Shown here: in pieces, positions 34,354 to 39,513 of the stretch | Numbering within the stretch: position 1 is the first letter of the stretch | Layout of the letters: every line of letters begins with the position of its first letter | Source: Burkholderiales bacterium | GTDB taxonomy: Bacteria; Pseudomonadota; Gammaproteobacteria; Burkholderiales; Burkholderiaceae_C | Length of the DNA stretch: 39,513 bases | Direction: 5' to 3' | Assembly: GCA_028868875.1 (NCBI GenBank) | Contig: JAGWTS010000007.1 | Location: 1 to 39,513 of the forward strand | Notes under the pieces: generated by a model | The model's input: the letters and a program-made list of their open reading frames with translations, nothing else | Databases searched by the model: none | Told to the model about the DNA's origin: nothing | Made by a program: the position numbers and the translations under genes

Positions 34354-34403
34354 GCCGCGCGCGGCGCGCCCGCGCTGCGCCCTTGCCCCAGAATCCGCGC
34401 CCG

Positions 34404-35351
34404 ATGGACCGCTTTCTCGTCATCGAAGCCTTCGTGCGCGTCGCCGAGACGCGCAGCTTCGCCGAGGCGGCGCGCCAGATGCGCATCAGCCGCTCGGCCG
34501 TGACCGAGCGCGTGCAGCAGCTGGAGGCCTTCGTCGGCGCGCCGCTGTTCGTGCGCAACACGCGCAGCGTCCACCTCTCCGAACTCGGCCAGACCTTTCT
34601 GCACGAATGCACCGAGCTCGTCGGCCGCACCGACGAGGTCGTGAACCAGATGCGCGAGGTCACGACCTCGCCCGCGGGGCGCCTGCGCGTGCACGCCCTG
34701 CCCGGCTTCGTGCTCGGCCACCTGGCGACGCTGCTGCAGGAGTTCCAGGCCCGCTATCCGCAGATCGTGCTCGACATCGTCGTCAACGACGCGGCCATCG
34801 ACCCGGTCAAGGAAGGCTTCGACTGCGCCTTCCAGATCTTCCCGCCGCGCTCCGAGGAACTGGTCTCGCGCAAGCTCTTTCCGGTGCGGCGCGTGTTCTG
34901 CGCCTCGCCCACCTATCTGCGGCGCTGGGGCGTGCCGCGCGCCCCGGGCGACCTGCTGCGCCATCGGCTGGGCTGGTACTCGGGCTATCCGACGCGCGAG
35001 CGCGTGGCCTTCCACGGCGCGCAAGGCGCGCCGATCGCGCTCGACATGAAGCCCACCCTGCTCAGCAACAGCGTGCACCTGCTGCGCGAATACGCGCTCG
35101 AACACGCCGGCATCGTCTGCCTGCCGACGCTGGTGGCCTCGGCCGCCGTGGTGGCCGGCGAACTCGTGCTCGTGCTGCCGAAGTACCAGCTGAGCTCGTT
35201 CTGGCTCAGCGTGTTCTATCCGCAGGCGGCGCGCAGTTCGCTCAAGCTCAAGCTCTTCCTCGAAAGCCTGGTGCGCAGCTTCGCCGGCACGCCGCCCTGG
35301 GACGCGGCGCTGCTGGAGGCCGGGCTGATTGCCGAACGCCTGATCGAGTAG
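34404..35351 (+). CDS. LysR family transcriptional regulator, probable activator of the hydroquinone operon
   Basis: LysR-type regulator of 315 residues. Seen: N-terminal winged HTH (FLVIEAFVRVAETRSFAEAA, MRISRSAVTERVQQLEAFV, LFVRNTRSVHLSELG), linker helix, then the periplasmic-binding-like effector domain (GRLRVHALPGFVLGHLATLL, FDCAFQIFPPRSEEL, YALEHAGIVCLPTLVA). The ATG at 34404 was chosen over TTG 34383 because LysR proteins normally start just before this HTH. It lies directly upstream of, and in the same orientation as, the hapCDEF-like genes; a 9-bp LysR-type palindrome lies in the gap between them. Effector probably hydroquinone or a pathway intermediate, inferred from context only. 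Confidence 0.9.
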   Translation: MDRFLVIEAFVRVAETRSFAEAARQMRISRSAVTERVQQLEAFVGAPLFVRNTRSVHLSELGQTFLHECTELVGRTDEVVNQMREVTTSPAGRLRVHALPGFVLGHLATLLQEFQARYPQIVLDIVVNDAAIDPVKEGFDCAFQIFPPRSEELVSRKLFPVRRVFCASPTYLRRWGVPRAPGDLLRHRLGWYSGYPTRERVAFHGAQGAPIALDMKPTLLSNSVHLLREYALEHAGIVCLPTLVASAAVVAGELVLVLPKYQLSSFWLSVFYPQAARSSLKLKLFLESLVRSFAGTPPWDAALLEAGLIAERLIE

Positions 35352-35368
35352 ACGGGGAAACCCTCGGA

Positions 35369-35391
35369 ATTGTTCGGAATGCCCGAACAAT
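35369..35391. promoter_or_regulatory. LysR-type operator upstream of the hydroquinone dioxygenase operon
   Basis: ATTGTTCGG (35369-35377), five bases, CCGAACAAT (35383-35391): a perfect 9-bp inverted repeat containing a T-N11-A LysR box. Its centre is about 66 bases before the start of transcription predicted from a TAGACT -10 at 35434, the usual position for a LysR recognition site. Confidence 0.65.
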
Positions 35392-35433
35392 CAACTCCCG
35401 CTGCCGGCTCTACCGCCGCAGGGCGGCCTTGCC

Positions 35434-35439
35434 TAGACT
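35434..35439 (+). promoter_or_regulatory. Candidate -10 element of the hydroquinone operon
   Basis: TAGACT lies 50 bases before the first dioxygenase gene and about 60 bases after the LysR palindrome. The -35 region is poor, as expected for an activator-dependent promoter. An AGGAGA ribosome-binding site follows at 35475-35480. Confidence 0.35.
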
Positions 35440-35488
35440 GCGTCATCACTCGCCAACTCCGGCGAACGACCCTCAGGAGAAATCCAGC

Positions 35489-35998
35489 ATGAGCAAGCCT
35501 GCCTACGAGACGAAGTTCGGTTCGCTGGACCGCTACGAAAAAGGCCAGGTCCAGGCCATCGACGACAACGTCCGCCATTACGCCTTCAGCAACTGCTTCG
35601 AGATCGCCTCGAAGGCCAAGCCTTACGAGCGCGTGGTGTTCGGCCAGAACCAGATCTACGTCATGGAATGCGTTCGCGCCGAAGGCGATTCGCCCTGGTA
35701 CACCTGCGCCCACGACGAATTCGCGCTCGTGATGGACGGCGAGGTCGAGATCCACCTCGTGCAATTGGCGGGCGAGCAAATCGTTCCCGATGCCAACCAC
35801 GAAGGCGCCGTTCTCGTGAAGGGCGAGCCCAAGGGCCGGAAGATGGGCTGGATGAAGCTGCGCCGCGGCCACCAGGGCATGCTGCCGAAGAACTCGGCCT
35901 ACCAGTTCCGCAGCGCCCGGCCGGGGGTCGTGGTCGTCCAGACCTGCAAGGGCGATGTCTCGGTCGAGCGCTGGGCCGAGATCTGCCAGACCGCCTGA
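35489..35998 (+). CDS. hapC: Hydroquinone 1,2-dioxygenase small subunit (HapC-like)
   Basis: Small (alpha) subunit of the two-component type of hydroquinone dioxygenase, which cleaves the ring of hydroquinone between C1 and C2 to give 4-hydroxymuconic semialdehyde. The 169-residue length fits HapC of Pseudomonas fluorescens ACB (about 18 kDa). Seen: KFGSLDRYEKGQVQAIDDNV, HYAFSNCFEIASKAKPYERVVFGQNQIYVMECVRAEG, then a cupin-like core DEFALVMDGEVEIHLVQL and KMGWMKLRRGHQGMLPKNSAYQF. The start at 35489 has AGGAGA 8 bases upstream. First gene of the operon after the LysR site. Confidence 0.88.
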   Translation: MSKPAYETKFGSLDRYEKGQVQAIDDNVRHYAFSNCFEIASKAKPYERVVFGQNQIYVMECVRAEGDSPWYTCAHDEFALVMDGEVEIHLVQLAGEQIVPDANHEGAVLVKGEPKGRKMGWMKLRRGHQGMLPKNSAYQFRSARPGVVVVQTCKGDVSVERWAEICQTA

Positions 35999-36036
35999 AC
36001 CTGCGCCCCCTTCCACCGAACACCGGAACCCCCACC

Positions 36037-37044
36037 ATGAACGCCACCGCAGAAACCGCCCCGGTCCTCGCCTCCGCCCCTGACGCCACGCTGGGCTACA
36101 AGAGCTTCACGCTCGGCAGCTTCAAGTTCCGCCGCGACGAATACTTCGCCCACATCGAATGGACGACACGCGACGGCCGGCCGCTGAGCCACACGATGGA
36201 CGCCGGCAGCTACCTGCGCGCGCTGATGCGCGACGTGGCCTGGGGCTTCTTCTACGGCTGGGTCAACTTCGATCACGTCATCGGCACCGTCAACCACTAC
36301 CAGACGGTCGACTTCTTCGCCGGCAGCTACAACGCGACGATGAAGGCCGCGGGCGTGGATCTGCTCGAGAACTTCCCGACCGCGCAGATCGGCGAGACCT
36401 TCAAGGCCATGCTCGACGACTGGACCAACGAGGGCTTCGACCCCTTCGCGGCGCCGCAGGAAACCGGCTCGCCCTACGGCCGCAAGAACGGCAACAGCCG
36501 CGCCGCGATCACGCGGGCGCGCGAGCTCGCGACGCGCTGCGTCGGCCTCAAGGGCGACCTGGCCTTGCGCACCGACGCGCGCGGCGCCCCGGTGAACCGC
36601 GCCTTCGCCGACGTGCCACAGGACCTGCCCGAACTCCATCCCGAGCCCGGCTTCGAGAACGAGGTCCACGCCTTCAACCTCTTCGCCTTCCTGAGCCGCA
36701 GCCAGGTGACCTGGAACCCGAGCTTCACCAGCGTCGTCAAGCACAGCTACATGTGCCCGACGACCGAAGAGCACATCCTGCCGATCGTGCACGGCAACGA
36801 CCGCGTCGAATGGTTCTTCCAGATGTGCGACGAGATCCACTGGGACTGCGCGCACAAGGAAAGCGGCAAGCCGCTGGCGCGCGTGATCATGAAGGCCGGC
36901 GACATGGCGGCGATGCCGGCCTATTGCCGCCACCAGGGCTACAGCCCCAAGCGCAGCATGCTGCTGGTCTGGGAGAACGGCAGCCCGACCCTGGTCTACG
37001 AAATCCAGAAGGGCGAGGCGCCCGAGGTGCCGGTCCAGTTCTAA
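36037..37044 (+). CDS. hapD: Hydroquinone 1,2-dioxygenase large subunit (HapD-like)
   Basis: Large (beta) subunit of the same Fe(II) dioxygenase; 335 residues fits the roughly 38 kDa HapD. Seen: YKSFTLGSFKFRRDEYFAHIEW, MRDVAWGFFYGWVNFDHVIGTVNHY, a central His-rich region, HSYMCPTTEEHILPIVHGNDRVEWFFQMCDEIHWDCA (candidate iron ligands His and Glu) and AMPAYCRHQGYSPKRSMLLVWENGSP near the C-terminus. The start at 36037 (MNATAETAP) gives the family-sized protein; 38 bases separate it from the small subunit gene. Family assignment rests on the pairing with the 169-residue subunit and on the two downstream pathway enzymes. Confidence 0.88.
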   Translation: MNATAETAPVLASAPDATLGYKSFTLGSFKFRRDEYFAHIEWTTRDGRPLSHTMDAGSYLRALMRDVAWGFFYGWVNFDHVIGTVNHYQTVDFFAGSYNATMKAAGVDLLENFPTAQIGETFKAMLDDWTNEGFDPFAAPQETGSPYGRKNGNSRAAITRARELATRCVGLKGDLALRTDARGAPVNRAFADVPQDLPELHPEPGFENEVHAFNLFAFLSRSQVTWNPSFTSVVKHSYMCPTTEEHILPIVHGNDRVEWFFQMCDEIHWDCAHKESGKPLARVIMKAGDMAAMPAYCRHQGYSPKRSMLLVWENGSPTLVYEIQKGEAPEVPVQF

Positions 37045-37123
37045 GCCACGCCGGGTCGGCCTCGGTTGCCGCTCCCCGCCCTCATCAGCCTGCGTGCGCC
37101 GAGCGCACGCTTCGGAGTCCTCC

Positions 37124-38635
37124 ATGAATCTCGCGGCCATCCAGACCGCGGCGGGGCTGAACACGCCCATCCGTCACCAGCTCTTCATCGACGGGCGCTT
37201 CGTCGACGCGGCCTCGGGCCAGACCCTGCCGACGCTGAACCCGCACGACAACTCGGTGATCGCCGAGGTCGCGATGGCCGGGCGCGAAGACGTCGAGCGC
37301 GCGGTGGCCGCGGCCGAGCGTGCGTTCCCGAAATGGAGCCGGATGGCGGCGGCCGAGCGCGGGCGCATCCTGCTCAAGCTGGCGGATCTGATCGAGACCC
37401 ACACCGAGGAGCTGGCGCGGCTCGAATCACTCGACACCGGCCACCCGATCAAGGACAGCCGCACGCTCGACGTGCCGCGCACCGCCGGCTGCTACCGCTA
37501 TTTCGGCGGCATGGCCGACAAGTTCCAGGGCGAGACGATTCCGGTCGAGGCCGGCTTCCTCAACTACACCTTGCGCGAGCCGGTGGGCGTGGTCGGCCAG
37601 GTCGTGCCCTGGAACTTCCCGCTGATGTTCACGAGCTGGAAGATGGGCCCGGCGCTGGCGGCGGGCAACACCATCGTGATGAAGCCGGCCGAGATCACGC
37701 CGCTGACGAGCCTGAAGATCGCCGAGCTGATGGCCGAGGCCGGCCTGCCCGATGGCGTGGTCAACATGATCCCGGGGCTGGGCTCGGTGGCGGGCCAGGC
37801 CATCGCCGAACACCCGCGCATCGCCAAGGTGGCCTTCACCGGCAGCACGGCCACGGGGCGGCGCATCGTCGAAGCCAGCGCCGGCAATTTGAAGAAGGTG
37901 CAGCTCGAGCTCGGCGGCAAGGGGCCGAACATCGTCTTCGACGACGCCAACCTCGTGGCCGCGATCAACGGCAGCGCCTGGGCGATCTTCCACAACCAGG
38001 GCCAGGCCTGCATCGCCGGCAGCCGGCTGATGCTGCACGAGCGCATCGCCGATGAGTTCCTCGAGAAGTTCACGGCCCTGGCGCAAAGCATCCGCCTGGG
38101 CAACCCGCTCGACGCCGCGACCGAGATGGGCCCGCTCACGAGCGCCCAGCACCGCGACCGCGTGCTCGCCTACACCGAGGTGGCGCGCGAGCAGGGCGGG
38201 CGCATCCTCGCCGGCGGCAAGGCCCCGGCCGCGGCCGATCTGGCGCGCGGCTGCTACGTCGAGCCGACGATCGTCCAGGCCGGGAGCTGGCGCGACCGCG
38301 TGGCCCAGGAAGAGGTCTTCGGCCCCTTCGTCACGGTGCTGACCTTCAAGGACGAGGCCGAGGCGCTAGCGATCGCCAACGGCACCGACTACGGCCTCGG
38401 CTCGGGGCTGTGGACCTCGAACCTGCAGCGCGCCCACCGCTTCGCGCGCGACCTGCACGCCGGCATGGTGTGGATCAATTCGTACAAGCGCGTGAACCCG
38501 GGCTCGCCCTTCGGCGGCGTCGGCCAGAGCGGCTACGGGCGCGAGATGGGCTTCGACGCGATGCGCGAATACACGCAGGTCAAGAGCGTGTGGGTCAACG
38601 TCGACGCGCAGATTCCGCCCTGGTATCCGCGCTGA
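37124..38635 (+). CDS. hapE: Aldehyde dehydrogenase, probably 4-hydroxymuconic semialdehyde dehydrogenase (HapE-like)
   Basis: NAD(P)-dependent aldehyde dehydrogenase of 503 residues, predicted to oxidise 4-hydroxymuconic semialdehyde to maleylacetate. Seen: LFIDGRFVDAASGQTLPTLNP, PWNFPLMFTSWKMGPALAAGN, VAFTGSTATGRRI, the LELGGKGPNIVFDD segment with catalytic Glu and the FHNQGQACIAGSRL segment with the nucleophilic Cys, EVFGPFVTVLTF and the C-terminal GGVGQSGYGREMGFDAMREYTQVKSVWV. The start at 37124 follows GGAG and was preferred to a GTG at 37094. The specific substrate is inferred from its place between the dioxygenase and maleylacetate reductase genes. Confidence 0.9.
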   Translation: MNLAAIQTAAGLNTPIRHQLFIDGRFVDAASGQTLPTLNPHDNSVIAEVAMAGREDVERAVAAAERAFPKWSRMAAAERGRILLKLADLIETHTEELARLESLDTGHPIKDSRTLDVPRTAGCYRYFGGMADKFQGETIPVEAGFLNYTLREPVGVVGQVVPWNFPLMFTSWKMGPALAAGNTIVMKPAEITPLTSLKIAELMAEAGLPDGVVNMIPGLGSVAGQAIAEHPRIAKVAFTGSTATGRRIVEASAGNLKKVQLELGGKGPNIVFDDANLVAAINGSAWAIFHNQGQACIAGSRLMLHERIADEFLEKFTALAQSIRLGNPLDAATEMGPLTSAQHRDRVLAYTEVAREQGGRILAGGKAPAAADLARGCYVEPTIVQAGSWRDRVAQEEVFGPFVTVLTFKDEAEALAIANGTDYGLGSGLWTSNLQRAHRFARDLHAGMVWINSYKRVNPGSPFGGVGQSGYGREMGFDAMREYTQVKSVWVNVDAQIPPWYPR

Positions 38636-38643
38636 GTGCCGCG

Positions 38644-39513
38644 ATGAATTCCTTCGTCTACCAGGCCGCTCCGACGCGCGTCGTCTTCGGCGCCGGCGCG
38701 CTGCAGCAACTCGGCGCCGAGATCGAACGCCTGGGCGCGCGCCGCGCCCTCGTGCTGTCGACGCCCGGACAGCGAGCCTCGGCCGAGCGCGTCGCGCAAC
38801 GGCTCGGCGAGCGCGCCGCCGGGATCTTCGCGGGCGCGGTGATGCACGTGCCGATCGAGACCGCACGCGCGGCGCGCGCCGAAGCGGCGCGCCTGGGCGC
38901 CGACTGCGCGGTCGCGATCGGCGGCGGCTCGACGACCGGGCTGGGCAAGGCCATCGCCCTCGAGAGCGCCCTGCCGATCCTGGCGATCCCGACGACCTAC
39001 GCCGGCAGCGAGATGACGCCGATCTGGGGCCTCACCGAAGCCGGATTGAAGAAGACCGGACGCGACGCCCGCGTCCTGCCGCGCACCGTGATCTACGACC
39101 CGCAGCTCACGCTCGGCCTGCCCTACGCGCTGACGGTGACGAGTGCGATCAACGCGATCGCCCATGCCGCCGAAGGCCTGTACGCCGCGGACGGCAACCC
39201 GGTGACGGCGCTGATGGCCGAAGAAGGCATCCGCGCCAGCGCCGCGGCGCTGGCCCCCTTGCAGGCCGATGCGCAGGACCTCGCGGCGCGCGCCGACGCG
39301 CTCTACGGCGCCTGGCTGTGCGGCACGGTGCTGGGCAGTGTCGCGATGGGCCTGCACCACAAGCTCTGCCACACGCTGGGCGGCAGCTTCAACCTGCCCC
39401 ATGCCGAGGTGCATACGGTGATCCTGCCGCACGCCCTGGCCTACAACGCCCCCGCCGCGCCGCAGGCGATGGCGCGCATCGCGCGCGCGCTCGGCGCGGC
39501 GGACGACGCGCCG
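38644..39513 (+). CDS. hapF: Maleylacetate reductase (HapF-like), 3' end outside window
   Basis: Iron-containing-alcohol-dehydrogenase-fold enzyme that reduces maleylacetate to 3-oxoadipate with NAD(P)H, joining the hydroquinone route to central metabolism. Seen: RVVFGAGALQQLGAEIERLG, VAIGGGSTTGLGKAIALESALPILAIPTTYAGSEMTPIWGLTEAGLKKTGRD (typical of maleylacetate reductases), VIYDPQLTLGLPYALTVTSAINAIAHAAEG, and HHKLCHTLGGSFNLPHAEVHTVILPHAL with metal-site histidines. The frame runs open to base 39513, giving 290 residues of about 350 expected. It starts 8 bases after the dehydrogenase stop. Confidence 0.93.
   Translation, partial: MNSFVYQAAPTRVVFGAGALQQLGAEIERLGARRALVLSTPGQRASAERVAQRLGERAAGIFAGAVMHVPIETARAARAEAARLGADCAVAIGGGSTTGLGKAIALESALPILAIPTTYAGSEMTPIWGLTEAGLKKTGRDARVLPRTVIYDPQLTLGLPYALTVTSAINAIAHAAEGLYAADGNPVTALMAEEGIRASAAALAPLQADAQDLAARADALYGAWLCGTVLGSVAMGLHHKLCHTLGGSFNLPHAEVHTVILPHALAYNAPAAPQAMARIARALGAADDAP

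Noticed and set aside
34383-34403. TTG start for the LysR gene seven codons upstream of the chosen ATG
   Set aside because: The added residues precede the normal LysR N-terminus, and the ATG at 34404 gives the family-typical beginning.

Overview
The window is about 70% GC, densely coded, with short intergenic gaps, ATGA/GTGA start-stop overlaps and many cytosine/guanine-ending codons. The gene families (RecBCD-type nuclease, YghU, GarD, an HQDO-type hydroquinone dioxygenase, TRAP and Dpp transporters, LysR/IclR/DeoR regulators) suggest a chromosomal segment of a metabolically versatile betaproteobacterium, most likely Burkholderiales. Genus cannot be decided from the sequence. I see no transposase, integrase, phage gene, CRISPR array, tRNA or rRNA.

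Layout. (1) 1-5675: 3' part of recB and complete recD, overlapping by one base; both subunits carry unusual glycine-rich inserts. (2) 5819-6676: a YghU-type glutathione transferase. (3) 6791-11385: a divergent signalling pair, a hybrid histidine kinase (minus) and a Cache-PAS-GGDEF diguanylate cyclase (plus). (4) 11505-12643: an SGNH hydrolase and a convergent two-helix membrane protein. (5) 12775-17442: garD, a 3' remnant of a HTH regulator/antitoxin, then an acyl-CoA dehydrogenase overlapping a fused-subunit CoA transferase. (6) 17443-17886: a gene-free, hairpin-rich spacer. (7) 17887-21584: a 7-deazaguanine (queuosine precursor) operon, queC, a three-domain QueD-like protein and queE, followed closely by an M20 amidohydrolase. 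(8) 21591-28678: a minus-strand locus with a DeoR-family regulator, a cytoplasmic SGNH esterase and a complete oligopeptide-type ABC importer. (9) 28948-32752: an IclR regulator divergent from a DctPQM TRAP transporter, whose operon continues into a cytoplasmic sulfatase/phosphonate monoester hydrolase (32757-34328). (10) 34404-39513: a LysR regulator and a hydroquinone meta-cleavage operon (two dioxygenase subunits, 4-hydroxymuconic semialdehyde dehydrogenase, 3'-truncated maleylacetate reductase).

Three points stand out. First, the QueD-like protein is three tandem PTPS domains with catalytic residues partitioned among them: the middle domain keeps the zinc histidines, the cysteine and the anchoring glutamate but has lost the Asp-His pair, which survives only in the flanking domains. 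Because the PTPS triad is known to be inter-subunit, this looks like a covalent pseudo-trimer with one composite site. Second, two arrays of TGAT-core repeats at about 10-bp spacing lie upstream of the DeoR gene and of the ABC solute-binding protein gene and share the 8-mer TGATCGAA, suggesting a regulator-regulon link. Third, the order TRAP importer, signal-less sulfatase, LysR, hydroquinone pathway suggests that a charged aryl ester (for example a quinol sulfate) could be imported intact, hydrolysed inside and degraded via hydroquinone. All three are inferences from sequence and context and are testable.
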